From Isoetes taiwanensis (Eukaryota; Streptophyta; Lycopodiopsida; Isoetales; Isoetaceae): DNA of 64,000 nucleotides. The stretch covers positions 14,682,671 through 14,746,670 of the forward strand of contig JAJEKV010000034.1 in the NCBI GenBank assembly GCA_021234155.1, written 5' to 3'. Shown one piece after another: positions 34,902 through 47,380 of this stretch. A program made the translations under genes and the position numbers. The stretch's first letter is position 1, and every line of letters starts with the position of its first letter. The notes below the pieces were generated by a model. The model saw only the letters and a program-made list of their open reading frames with translations, did no database searches and was not told the origin of the DNA.

Positions 34902-36149
34902 TCAAAAGACCTCTGGTATTGGTCTACCGTATTCATACTGAATGAACAATTCATCACCAACACGAAGACTCTTTATAGCATCTACCATAATATATCTCCC
35001 TTCAATTTTCCGCCTAAAGAAATCTTCTTGGTCCTTTTTTGCCTCGACGAAATCACAATTGGTAGCTTCTGGATTCTCGATAGAGCTGTTAATAAAAGCA
35101 GCAAGGTTTCCATGTAATTGCGGACGACCATCAATGTATTTCAAATCTTTGCTGTTATCGGGTCTGGCTATTCTTCGTGCATTAGAATTTAGGCCATAGA
35201 TGAGCATGCGCCACTGGTGCTTACTCAATTTATGCCAAGCCTCCGAGTTGTATTCAGGACCTACATATGGCATCAAAGGAACACTCGTGCCATCTTTGAC
35301 TTTTATATTTGTCATAATATATAATCCCAGACCAGCACCAGGGACCTGACTAGTTTTAATCAAGTACTGCCTACCCCAATATGTAAATGGCTCCCCATAA
35401 ATAATTGGCTTACCTCTAAGCCATATACCGAATTTTTTACGATCACTGTCTGTAAAAGGCTTTAGCAAATGGACTAGTTCCTGTGGAATGCTATTTTCTT
35501 CCACAGGATCTAGTACATTCCAATTGTGGTGAACGTTGTTATTTCCTAGAATCATGGCTACGGCCATCGCACGCCGAGTTCTATCACGTAATGGGATACT
35601 CATTTATGGTGTCAATATCATCTGCTTCCAAGGACAACATGGCCCCAAAATCTACATATTGCTTCGAGCTCACTTCATTCTCAGTTTCTTCCTAAGAAAA
35701 TGCAAGTAAAATAAGTTGAGATGTCGATTCAAGTACGTGAGAGTAGTTGAGCGTACCTCGTTGGAATATCCGACATGTGCATCTGAGAGCAGTGGATTTA
35801 TCGACCATTCACCGTATTTATCAACGTGATCGATGATAGTCTTTCTCATCCGTTTTATTTGTCCTTTGCACATCGCGCAATTGCAATAAAGCCGCTCTGT
35901 CAAGTACAGCTAAAAAAAAGTTTATTAGAATACAAAGTTGGCAATCATTGAAAACATGTTTCTAGTACATACGTCGGCGGCATTCATTTCGTGCATGCCA
36001 CTAAGGCTGCGGGGAAGACTCGGACCGCTGGGTCTAAGTGGACTATTTGTGGCAATTGTTGGAGTAACATCTTTGCGCCGATCGCCATTTAACAATCTTG
36101 CGGCTTTTTGTTGCATTTTACGTTCATGGTCGGCCTGACGTTTGTCCAT
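34902..36149 (-). CDS. transposon-borne SET-domain protein with N-terminal Cys/His motif
   Basis: Three minus-strand exons join with canonical sites. Exon 1 (36149-35973, 59 codons) starts with MDKRQADHERKMQQKAA after an acceptor. Exon 2 (35909-35757, 51 codons) holds RLYCNCAMCKGQIKRMRKTI then HVDKYGEW, a CxCxxC...HxxxYG motif like that at the N-terminus of plant transposon proteins. Exon 3 (35691-34902) first reads an acidic stretch (EETENEV), then shifts by one base near 35610 into a 233-codon frame. That frame has GAGLGLY (its residues 89-95), YVG (113-115), GNLAAFINSS (165-174), NPEATNCDF (177-185) and GDELFIQYEYG (216-226), the motif order of a SET methyltransferase. The usual NHSC is INSS with a spaced NC, so activity is uncertain. 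SET proteins methylate lysines, often on histones. It lies head to tail upstream of tnp2 on the same strand. Confidence 0.75.
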
Positions 36150-36214
36150 GTTGTTTACTACAAGCAAAAAATGTTAATAAAACTAATTTAATGTATTAAT
36201 GTGACTTTAGATCT

Positions 36215-36530
36215 ATTTGATTGAGGGCCCCTGAACTCGATACATCTAGTCCTCTCCATTCAGGATGGAGCCGACCAGTACCTTGATCATGCTACCCTTC
36301 ATACAATTTGTAATATTTATAGACAATATGATTGAGGTAGGCCTGAACCCGATACACGTAGTCCTCTCCATTCGAGATGGAGCCGACCAGTACCTTGATC
36401 AAGTTACCCCACACTTTTTGAAAATTTATAGACAATATGATTGAGGTAGGCCTGAACCCGATACTATAGTCCTCTCCATTCGGGATGGAGCTGACCAGTA
36501 TCTGGATCAACCTACCCCACACTTTTGTAA
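36215..36530 (-). promoter_or_regulatory. triplicated ~125-bp leader module upstream of the SET gene
   Basis: Three tandem copies (about 36215, 36325 and 36435 on) contain 'cctgaacccgata', 'gtcctctccattc', 'gatggagc(c/t)gaccagta' and 'atttatagacaatatgattg'. A diverged single copy sits at 25765-25870 upstream of the other minus-strand gene. The position fits a 5' leader or promoter of the CACTA genes, possibly with repeated binding sites. Confidence 0.65.
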
Positions 36531-36539
36531 AACATCTTT

Positions 36540-39500
36540 TAAAGAACTTTTTGCTTTAATCAATATCTATGAGGAATTAATGGTATGAACATGATAAACT
36601 TAGTGTTAATGCAAGATCTTACCTTATGAAGAGAGAAAACACGCCCACGGCGCCAAGAACTCTCAAGAGGTCGACTACAACAACAATGAAATGAAGATAA
36701 ATACCCTCTCGGGTTCTCGGTGTTTTGATTAGGTAAATCTTAGATGTATTCCTTTTCATTTTTGTTGTTGCAAAGCATACCTTCTACATATAAGCTCCTT
36801 CTGTGATAGCTGAATGGATCCACGAAACTTAAGAAATCACCACAGCCACTTTGTCTAGCTGAAAGATGTCTAGCTTTATATTGATATATTCTCGCAATAT
36901 CCTCTAAGGCGCCATATTCCTTTGCAGATTAACTCTTCCTTGCTGGCTATATGCTACAGCAAGTGTTCTTACTTTGTAGGCTCTGATTTTTTTGGAAAAC
37001 TTGATTTAGTTCTTTTTGTCCATATAACAAGCCTAGCAGATAGGGATAGAGTTGGCACATGGTAGCGAAGAAACCGAAATGTCAGTTCACATTCTTTGAA
37101 ATTGTTCCATAGTTCTTCAGGCTGTAATGATAGTAATTCTTCAGGCTGCAGTAGGAGACAACAGATTCTCTGGCGTGAGCAAAAGGACCAAAGGTTGTAT
37201 TGTCTATCAAATTTGAGTGAACCATAGCAAGCTACATGCACTGGCATTACAATCCCTGGATTTATTTCTTATCCTTATCTGCTTTGAGGAACTCACAAAC
37301 ATGGCGACAAAGCCGAGATGCAATGGCAAGTGCTAGCCAAGTTGCATATTCAGAGAACTCCGACTCTCAGGCACCATAGTGACAAGCAATTGACATGGGC
37401 TTTAGAGCCCGTGGCATGATTATGTAGTCTCAAAATGACTTAATCTTAATACATCTCAGCCTGTTGTGGCAATAGCGATACTATCCCAGGAGCTTCAAAA
37501 TAACCTGAATGCCAATGGACTAATAGCATTCTAGATGCATTTATATTAAAGATGATAATGATGTGACTCATTTCTCGAGTACTTTTGTATCCAAAGTTAA
37601 CTCCCATCTTTTTCTTTTTTGCACTCTATGTTTATGCTGTTGCGTTTATAGTACACATTTTTATGCCCTAAGCTGCAGGCAAGTTGGTATCATATGCAAG
37701 CATTTTGGAGTAAGCTTTGCTTTGCTTTGTTCAATTTGTTCTTGGGCAATTTTATGTATTTAATATACATGTAATGCATTCTGCTTGGATTTAGGATATG
37801 TTTGGTGTCTATCAAATTTGACTGCACTATAGCCACCCACATGCACTGCCATTAAAACCGTGGCTTGCTTCTCTACCTGCTTGCAGAACACTTCATCTAG
37901 GAACAACCCAGGATGTGGCAGGTGCTATAGCCAAGTTACATGTTGAAGACTCTGTTTGGCAAGCACCGAAGTGACAAGGGACTGATGCACGCATATATTT
38001 TGAATGTTGATCATAGTTTATCATGGTTCAGACTGAATATGCCAGCCATATAAAGAGTCTTTTGTAGCAGGTGATGATGATGCAAGTGCCTTCTCAAATT
38101 TTCTCAGCAATTGGACGTTTCAAGCCCTTTACTATTTGTTGGTTGCATTGTCTGGCCTCTTTTATTTCTGTTACAAATGGAGACACATCTGTGTGAAAGC
38201 CTGCATACCTGGATTACTATAACTGCCAGCCATCTTTATATGTGCACTCACCATCAAAGCCTGGTAAGTCGTTAGAATCACTCGGACATGTCAATGTATT
38301 GAGTTATTTCATGTATAAATCACCATCTTAGTTCCAACTTTCATGTATAGAGTATAAATCACCATCTTAGTTCCAACTTTTGTTAAGCTATAGCCTGCCT
38401 ACTTTCTAACAGTCTCACTTGGTAATTGCGAGCAAGCTTGCCTTAAAGTTCTATTTGGCATGCAGAAGAGCAACATATTTCTGTGCTTTTATTCTTGCAA
38501 GACATTTTGATGAGTAAAATAGCATAATTTGTTTATGTTGTTGTCGGCCTATTGCAACTCGAGTAAATGCATGTGCTTGCTTTGGATCTATCTGCAGGTC
38601 AAAGTAATTTACAAGCTTTCAGCAACTTCTACCTCTCCTTCAATAAGAGCGCATCATCATGGGTAATTCCAGTTCTGTTGTTTTACTGTAGAAATATATT
38701 GTCCTATTTGCAACGTGTGCTTGCAACAACTGCAGCCAAAACTTCTAATTTATCAGCAGTAGTAAGGAAGACTCATTATTGCATCTTTCGTTTTTTATAG
38801 TATCAAAAGATTGTCCGTTTACCAGTTGCTTTTATATTGCCATACTATCTTTTTGTCTTTCATCTTTATGGACTAGGTTTTGAAGGCACCAGTTGTCATT
38901 GTCGTTGTCTGCTATCACATTTTCTTCTTCATGTTGGTTGCACATTACTTTTGTCAAGAACAGATCGCACATCACGTTGCATTAAAGTCTCTTTATCACT
39001 AGAAATGAAGGATCTCTAATAGAATACAAAGAAAGATTACATGTTATCAAATGGGTCTTCTTTTCCTCTGCCCATTTGCATTCGCATGTACTCCGAATAT
39101 TGTTTCTGAAGGCCAGTAAGCTACTCCAAGTTATAGTAACGTGGATATGTGTGTGTAAGGTGAATGTCCAAAGCCAATGAGTGGCATAAAATTGATCTTT
39201 TCTTCTACCTATTTGCATTGCATGTACTCTGAATAGCATTTGGTCTAAAGGCCAATAAGATATTGCAAGTTATAAATAACATAAAGCCAATGAGTGGCAT
39301 AAAGAGTTGACCTTATTCGCATGCTGGAGTGTCGAGAAGTGGCATAAACAGTTGGATTTGGAGCTGTCTGGTCTATCTAAGTATAATAATAGAAGAAATA
39401 ATGGGCGCAAATAGAGAAATATTTTGAAATATATATGTTGTGTGCCAGGCTTAAAGAAATATTGGATGCAAATGGTACTTGATGGTTTTGTCTTGCAGGG

Positions 39501-40346
39501 AGTGACTAGGAGTCAACAACTTGGTTATTTTTCCCATGGTAGCTTTAGGTTCTTTTATTGTAGAGTTTTTTGGCTTTATAGTCTAGATTTGCTAAAACCC
39601 AAATCATATCTGAGTTCAAGATTCAAGATTGTAGTAAAATCAATATCTATCCACAAAAACCGGCATGCATAATTAGCAGGTCGTGGATGAGCAATGCTTC
39701 ATATAAAGGTAGCATATTTAGGTTGCATCTTTTTGACAATTTCCACCTTTGAATGCAACTATGAAGGCATTATGATGGTCAATGCCCCTTATTCTTCCAT
39801 GGTCATTTAAAATTATGTTTCTTTCCCTTCTTGATACCTTTTGTTCTTCTGCCAGGGTCGCTGTGATACCGACCTTGAAGATGTGTATGGCAAGGTTATT
39901 AACAAAACGTGTGGTGTTGGAGACTTAACGGGAGAGAGTTTTGTTAGCCAGACCCACAATGATCATGGTATGATAACTTAAATGCTTCAATCCATTCATG
40001 CTACTTAGGTACTCATGAACCAATGGAAAAACAGAAAGAAGAATGATGTAGATTGGTTTTTCTGGCTTTAGACAAGGTGCTACTAAAGTTCTTAACAAAG
40101 TTGCTAACAGAAACTTTCTAACGGGGCCAATGGGAGAATATAGTAGAAAATTACATGATGGTACATTAATTTGTCATTAGAACAATTATAATGGTTTAGC
40201 AAGACCAAGAAGAAGTATGGTACATTGGTTTGTCTTTCAAATGACTTGGTAGAAATCTTTAGAATTCCAGGAAGAATAGAATAGAATAGAATAGTTTTTT
40301 TAACGTCCACAGAGACCAATAGGTCATGGAAGGCGCACAGACAATT
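36540..40346. other. host-like intronic sequence with isolated exon candidates
   Basis: Mostly AT-rich DNA with plant-intron texture. Two stretches look like exons on the plus strand: about 38598-38659 (after 'ctgcag', reading GQSNLQAFSNFYLSFNKSAS, before 'gtaatt') and 39856-39968 (after 'gccag', reading RCDTDLEDVYGKVINKTCG, before 'gtatga'). I cannot assign either. 37200-37390 and 37800-37990 are diverged copies of each other. A five-base repeat (agaat) runs at about 40273-40291. Confidence 0.4.
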
Positions 40347-41383
40347 TCCTTGAGGTGATCACGACTAATATATTTTTTTCCAGCAAAAAAAAGCTCCAAA
40401 ATCTTCTAAGCAGGTCATTTTGACTATGATTTTGGCAAATTCTTGAGATTTGATACAAACCAAATTGCAATTGGGTTCACTAGAACTTAATAACCTATAG
40501 GACTACTTTAAATACGACTTAACAACCTACATAAGACCTATTGAATAAAAAACACAAAGTTCTATTTGACCATTGAATGGCTATAAATATTGTCCAGAAA
40601 CCAATATGCGGCTTTACCTTTTGGTACAAAATCTCATTTTTATGTTTGTGGTATGTTGTAGATGCATGTGTCGCTTAAAATCTACACCCCTTTGCCTCTC
40701 CACACTTAACTACCACTACAAGTAATTGCCATGTGTAAAATACACCTAGCATCAAGATTTTTGGGTTGCCCCTAAGGGGGCAAACCCTCGTTTATGTGGG
40801 TTTATGGCATATTCCAAGTATATGTCAATATATACCTAGAATATGCCAATGATCGCTAAAACCCAATATTGGGGGTAAATGCGGGTCATTTCGTTGGTGG
40901 ATAGGCCCTCTCAAAACCGGTTAACTGCTCTGTTGGTGGATAGGCCCTCTCAAAACCGGTTAAGCGGGTGTTCAAATCAGAGCTCCAAAACGCTTACGGC
41001 TTGTAAATCGCCTCAAGATCTCTTCCAGCCAACAAATGATAGCTTGTCTTAATGTTATAAGTCCTAAGATCCACCTTCCTCCCAATCGAACTCCATCCAT
41101 CCATATACACTTTCACATAGAATGATCCGCTCGAAAACCTGCTTCCGAATCGGGCGATGGCGTTATTTCTGCAGGTGTATGAGCAAAGAAGAGTCGCTTC
41201 TGAAATTTTGCATTGGGCAAGGACAAGGGCAAGGATGGGTTTTCCAAAGACCGATGGTGGAATAGGTACGATCTCTCGTGAGCGGAGAAGTAATCTAGCA
41301 GTAAAACTTCCATACGGCTCGAAACTAGACTCTGTGTTTCCTTACTTCAGGCTTTCATTTGCCACGGTCATTTCTTTTTGTGA

Positions 41384-42228
41384 TTCTGGTTGCCCCTTTG
41401 TTGCATTTCTTTCCTTCTGCTTCTCGTCTTAGTTGGGCCATACTGGGCTTCTACAAAAGAAGAACAAAATGCTCTTCTGAACTTCAGGTCAGGTTTTGAT
41501 TCTAAACAAATTGCATTCGCAACATGGACCAAGGGTGGGAACTGCTGTCACTGGCAAGGAATCACTTGCAACAAGTAGGTAGTTTCAAATGCTTTAGTTA
41601 TTTTGTCTAATATACTCATTACCTATTTGCTTGAATTGGGTTTTTCCTTGCACAGCAATGGAAGCGTCAAGTGTCCTGAATATGGCCTTTGCTGGAAAAC
41701 CTTCAAAAGTTGGACATACTTAATCTTCAGTCCAATAAATTATCTGGCACTAACCTAGGGTTTATGTCAAATCTGGCCACTTTAGTACTTTCTAACAATT
41801 CTTTAGTTGGTAGTATTCCAGCATCATTCAGCAATTTGACCTGGCTATCTAGCTTGTATATATCATCAAACAAGCTTAGCAGCACTATACCAACATTACC
41901 TAGCACCTTGGATTATCTAGATCTGTCGCAGAACCAACTCATTGGAAATGTACCTGCATGGGTCTTGAATGACACTCGGGGTGCTAGTCTGGTAAATCTT
42001 TCACATAACCATTTGACTTCTGAAATTCCCACCATTCCAGCATATAGAAATATAGATATCCATGATAACAACTTGCAAGGCCCTGTCAAATTTAACTTCA
42101 CAGTGGATGACTCCAAGAATCAAGGCTTTCTATTCTATGTAGATCTGTCAGAGAATAAGTTCATACAGATACAAGAAGACACAGGTGTGATACCAGATGC
42201 AGGCGCAGATCCTTTCAGGGATCGATGA
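41384..42228 (+). pseudogene. truncated LRR receptor-like protein gene, copy 1
   Basis: Exon 1 (to about 41575) encodes a hydrophobic segment like a signal peptide (CISFLLLLVLVGPYWAST) and an LRRNT cap: KEEQNALLNFRSGFD, then NCCHWQGITCN. An intron of about 80 bases ends in 'ccttgcacag' at 41656. Exon 2 has about five LRRs (LQKLDILNLQSNKLSG, LATLVLSNNSLVGSIP, LSSLYISSNKLSSTIP, LDYLDLSQNQLIGNVP, LVNLSHNHLTSEIP). Receptor-like proteins usually have 15-30 LRRs, a transmembrane helix and a short tail; here most LRRs are missing and no transmembrane part is seen. A TGA at 41381 precedes the signal segment in frame and no ATG fits, and the frame from exon 1 does not run cleanly into the LRR frame. 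The LTR begins 77 bases after the LRR frame stops. Confidence 0.8.
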
Positions 42229-42304
42229 GTCCCAATGTGCTTGCGTGATCCAACTGTATTTTGCTCTACCCTTTTGTTGTTTCGGGTTCACAGGTTATGG
42301 TAAG

Positions 42305-44023
42305 TGTGACGTCCCCCACTCGCATACGGTGCCCTCACCGTATACAAACAGGAGTTCATCCCCCATACCAGCTCCATGCTAATACAGGGCCCTCCACGTG
42401 ACACTGCAACCGTGACGGGTTCCAGTGGGAAGAGTGGAAGGGTCATTGCACCCCGTCTCCCTCAGGGCCTACCTAGCTGCGGAAGCGTAAACATACATGT
42501 CAGTAGCACATACATCAACATCATATGACCATCACGAAGGATGGTCCTCCACATATCTGCATAGACAAAGATCAGCACATCACATAGGGAATCCTACCCA
42601 AGGCTCAGACTCAAAGGGATGACTGACGGCTTGGTCTCCTCGAGTTCATTGCGCATGTAATTCATGGCAATGGATTTGGCCGGCATAAGAACATGGCCTA
42701 GGGTTGTCCACTCCATCCGCCCCTCCCATTGTGCACACTTTGCGAGTAGGTTGAAAAGTGTTGGGACTGGATCAGTAGCCGGCCCGGGATGCATAGCCAA
42801 GGGGCTATATCCCGGGTTACATCTCCCGGTTCGATGGGGCGGTAGGGATTTCTCCCTCCAGAGATCTACAATGCTGACTCAAGGTGACTAGAGGGCCACT
42901 GCCCGTATTCGACTTGAACTCAATGGAAGGTCATATTCACCACCTCACGAGTGTCGAGCCCATGCCTTGCCCACACGCAGTGGCAAGCCATTAGACCTAG
43001 TCACAGTGACCCCCGGCAGTCTTTACACACCAGAGGGGTCGTTCAAGAGTCAGAACATGAACCTCCTTATAAGCCGGCCTCGCCCCTTCACCCACAAACC
43101 GTGTGTGTGGCTCTTGTGCACAGGCCGCATCTACAGTGTGCTAGAGAGGCTACTCTAGGAGCATCAACTATAAAGCTTTAGGTCTCTACCCCCCTTCCCA
43201 ATACAAGGAGTTCACAGAGATACATCATCCATATACATCACAGAAGAACTAAAGAACAAGATCTAATCTATATCATAGAGTTAGGTTCTTTAGTTAGAAT
43301 CGCTATCTAGAGTTCTAGAGGCTGCTATGGGCAATTTAAGAGGCTAAACCTACTTTGATTCGATGGCTGAAATGGGGTTTAGACTACTAAATTGCCTAAA
43401 TACCCGATCCTTGAGTTCCTCCTCCCCGACTGAAACTCGACCATCCCCTTTGAAAGGCTCGAATCAAGGAAAACTAATGATGCGGTTCTCTGCGGACCAG
43501 TTCGGGAGGCGGTTTTGGCTCTTGAGGCAGCCAAAACGGAGCTCTAAAACCCTAGAAACGAAAATGGGCAAGTTAGGGTTCTCCTACTTAAATAGACAAG
43601 GGGGTGGCTAGGGTTTCCAATTATCCCCTTTAGGCATGTGGGATAATTGGGAAAAGGGCCCACTTGCCTTTAAGGGCTAGGTGGCCAAATGTGCCCACAT
43701 GGAAATGTGTGCACCCAAATGTGCTCACATGGAAATGTGTGCACATTAATGAATGTGTACATTGGAAAATGTGCACATTAATTGCACCTATGGGTATGGC
43801 CCACTTGGCATCAAGTGGCCACATGGAAATGTGTGCCCACATTAATGTGTACATTGGAAAATGTGCACATTAATACTAATGCACATTCTTAGCAAGTTGC
43901 CCCCTAGGGGCTACCCACTTGGCTACACGTTGGCGTACACGTCAGTCGGGGTGGCGTGTAATGCGCGTGGCGTGGCGATTACAATATCGTCCCGGGGGGC
44001 GATATCTTTGGCCGAACGCCACA
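42305..44023 (-). mobile_element. LTR of a retrotransposon (3' LTR of the partial element)
   Basis: 1719 bp, starting TGTGACGT and ending ACGCCACA, preceded by the target-site bases GTAAG (42300-42304). It matches the LTRs at 53208 and 58175. Directly to the right (44024-44036) the minus strand reads AAGGTGGGGAGAA, a polypurine tract, so the element is transcribed on the minus strand and this is its 3' LTR. Near 43690-43890 the LTR holds short internal repeats ('cacatggaaatgtgtgc', 'acattggaaaatgtgcacat'). Confidence 0.9.
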
Positions 44024-47000
44024 TTCTCCCCACCTTGAAATGATCTTTGTCCCGCAAAGACGCGGGTTCTCTCCACCTTGGAATCTTCCTAACCTGCAAT
44101 CAACCTGATGCATACGATATACTACTATAATACTTACACATTTATTACGATTACCTTAAGATAATATTTTTAAATCATTATTACGCCATTACATTATCAA
44201 ATAAGTTGTCAATTCGTAACTTCTACTAAAATAAGGTACTTATTAGTTTCTATTATCACAACATTTAGTTTATCACAATTGAACACTTTCATATACAATT
44301 ATTATTTAAGGTACTCTTCATTCCTTGCAACACATTCCGATAAAGTTTGTGTTGCAAGTCTTCGCACCTTAAAATCCTGCATTAATTTTACAATATCTAT
44401 AATTGCCTACTTACTATCTTACTTATTAGAATTACTCTAAGGTAATGTTTAAGACATTACTATTTCGTTATCCAATTAACTTATCACATCATAACTTAAT
44501 CCACGCAAGGTAATTATTAACCTTACTTAATACAACATTTAAGTTTATCAAAGTTTATCAATTTCATACAAATTTTACACTTCTAAGGTACCCTTCATCC
44601 CTTGCAACACATTATAACAAAATTTGTGTTGCAAGCCTTCGTAGTTCGACCTCCTTGCCCTCCGGAGCGCTCTATTGGCCTGCAGGTCGACACTACCTAT
44701 TATTAATTATTACAAAAAATTTTGGTTATATGGTGACCACCCCACCTATCTACATGGATGCATGGCTAATCTCCCGGCGTAGGAAGAGGGTGGATCTTCC
44801 ATTATGGCCGTGGAGACAGCGCCTATATGCCTATATGCCGCTCATGCCTACACCTCTAGTTGCCCAGTGGAGGAGGATATCCTTCCCGTGGGGGCGTGAA
44901 GGATAGATTCCTCCTATCAAAGCATATATGGGGCTAAAGGTGCCTTTCCTATCAATGCATTCCTCAATGACCTCCTTTCTCTCGAGGTCGTCTACTTCCG
45001 TGGGACAGAAGTAGACTTTCTAATCTACCTTCCACTCGTCCAAGCGGAAACGCGGTCATGCCTACATTGACATTACACCACGCTCTAGAGATCACCGTAG
45101 TGGTCTCATCATCGGTAACAACGCATGCAATCCATACCAAGCATAGGTTGCATGCGCAGATTAATCTTAACTACACATAGAATTAATCTACACAAATCGA
45201 CATGCCTGAGCCGATTTTTGCTGGCTCCTTTAATGCATGTGATTAACATAATTACCCTAAGGTAATATTTATGAATTAACATTATCATATTATCGGATAC
45301 ATTACTTCCGATAGTACAATTATATTTACTCTAAGCTTTGCAATATTTAACGACTTTTAGATCGCGATTATTTAAACAATAACCCTGATTTAGACCTATT
45401 GTATTATAGACAGGGTTTTAATTATCATACACAAGAATTAGATGTGCTTCTTATTCTCTTCCTTGGGTCCTGCATTACCCTTGGAAGTATATCCCTAAGA
45501 TGCACTTAAGTATATCCGAATTTTATTTTCTATTTATATTTATAAGGACCTATAGCTATCCTTGGAAGGAATTGCATCCTTGCGAAGGATTAATTAACAT
45601 GCTACTTCACATTATCGTTGTTATTTAACTTATTTCCCTATGATACATATACGTACAACAATTTCTATGCAGTTATTAGGGTCTATATTTAACTTATCAA
45701 TAAGACACATTAAGGCTTATAATACATGCGCATACCTTACCTAAGGCTAAAACGCATCCACTCATTGAGCCGGCGTCGAGTAGTTTGGAGGTGACTTGGT
45801 CGTTCATTGCTCCCATAGTTTTGCTCCACTTCGTTGGTGTAGTTCACTACTACGTTAGTCTCGCACGTTGAAGGCCTCCTGAGCTATCTATCTATCTATC
45901 TTACGCTCTATTCGCTTCGGCCATTGCCGGAGTGAACTCTATTCTACGGGCAGTCAATTCGGTGCAAGTACGTTCAATCATAAGATTGAGCCCTCCCACT
46001 TTCTTCGAAAAGAAAATGGTCATGCACCCCTTCAATGACATTGCACACAACGTCATATCTATTCTCTCCCCTTAAGAGGTTATACGCTTCTTACTTAGCG
46101 CATTAAGTTACTAGCCTTAGCTAACATATATAACCATCTAAGATGGATGTACATATTATGTTATCATTTATTTCAATATAGTTATGGGTTATCTACTTAG
46201 TTAGAACGATTCTAAACCACAAGGTTTTGTCATGACAACAATTCCTTTTGTCTCAAAAGACTATTTGATTACTATAATTCTTATTTTAGATGTACCTTGC
46301 ATGTACTATTATTTTATTATTCTAGAGATTCCCCCTTTCTTAGTTATTTAAACTCTTGGAATATTCCTACCAATCGAATTGATGTCATCGTAACAAGTTG
46401 GCCAGACTTGTTAGATTACTTCTTTTCTTTCGGTTGGATTATTCTTTTGGAGATACTAGATTTATACATGGTCAACAATTATCCTAGTAGTGATTCCTTC
46501 TTAGCGAGGAGATCAATCTCACCAAGTGGTTTCAATACGTTGGATGTCTGTTAACAATCGTGTATAATTTTAGTTACTCCTATGCGTCTCCTTCCCAATT
46601 GGGCAATCCTTTCAACGAGAATATCCGGAATTGCCTTCTAATCCCAATATGGATGTTACCATCCATACATTTAACCTACTAGGCCCCATGGCCTTAGATC
46701 TTTGAGCTTGCTAGAAGCTCATCCGCTCGTTGCCTGCTTGAAGGAGCAAGGTAACGTTCTTCCGAGTTCGATACTTCAGTCTCCTTGACAGTGGCTCCTC
46801 TTTGATGTAGAGGTTGACTTTGTTCGCTAGAAGCCTCTTATTGCTGGTGGCTTGATGGTGTAGTTGATCATTTGAATCTTGCATGCCGCTTTTCAAATGC
46901 CTGAAAGTGGCGCTGTTGAAAGAGATCTTTCATCTTGAACTCTTTGTCTTGGCAGCTAAAGGATGACTCTGTATCCGATATTGTTTCTTCGACTCCATCG

Positions 47001-47380
47001 ATGTCTCATACGTCGAGTCCTCTTGTCGTTATCGTGTTGTCCGAAGAGTGTTGACGATGTTGATTGCTTCACCCCTGCAACTTGCATGACATCTCTTCCT
47101 TTGATGTGTTACGCTATGGTAGGGAAGAAATAACAAGGGAACTATACATGCACAACATATAGCTTACATAATTACAATTACTACTAGAGCTATTAGGTCT
47201 CCCTTGTGCCTCCCTTCGAGTTGGACACCTACTCCTTGGCAATGTCATCGGTGTTCCTCCCGGTGCAATGGTGTTGACGATCTATATCCTCCTATTTGTA
47301 CGTCGGCTCGTACTCCGGGGTAACTTGTTGATATACTTGGGCCCTCCGATGTTTGTCGGCTATGGCACAACCGCTTTGCA

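Larger units (their letters stand above)
40347..44023 (+). repeat. tandem duplication, copy 1 (LRR fragment plus LTR)
   Basis: Matches 51250-54922 in the same orientation, offset 10903 bp, from 'tccttgaggtgatcacgact' to the end of the LTR. Differences cluster at CTG/CAG/CCG sites. In this copy the LTR runs on into retrotransposon internal sequence; in copy 2 it is followed by the target duplication and host DNA. Confidence 0.95.

Noticed and set aside
43664-43873. Conserved 69-residue frame with repeated TWKCVH, present in all three LTRs
   Set aside because: It lies in the LTR and is explained by short internal repeats. Its conservation follows from the DNA being copies of one LTR.
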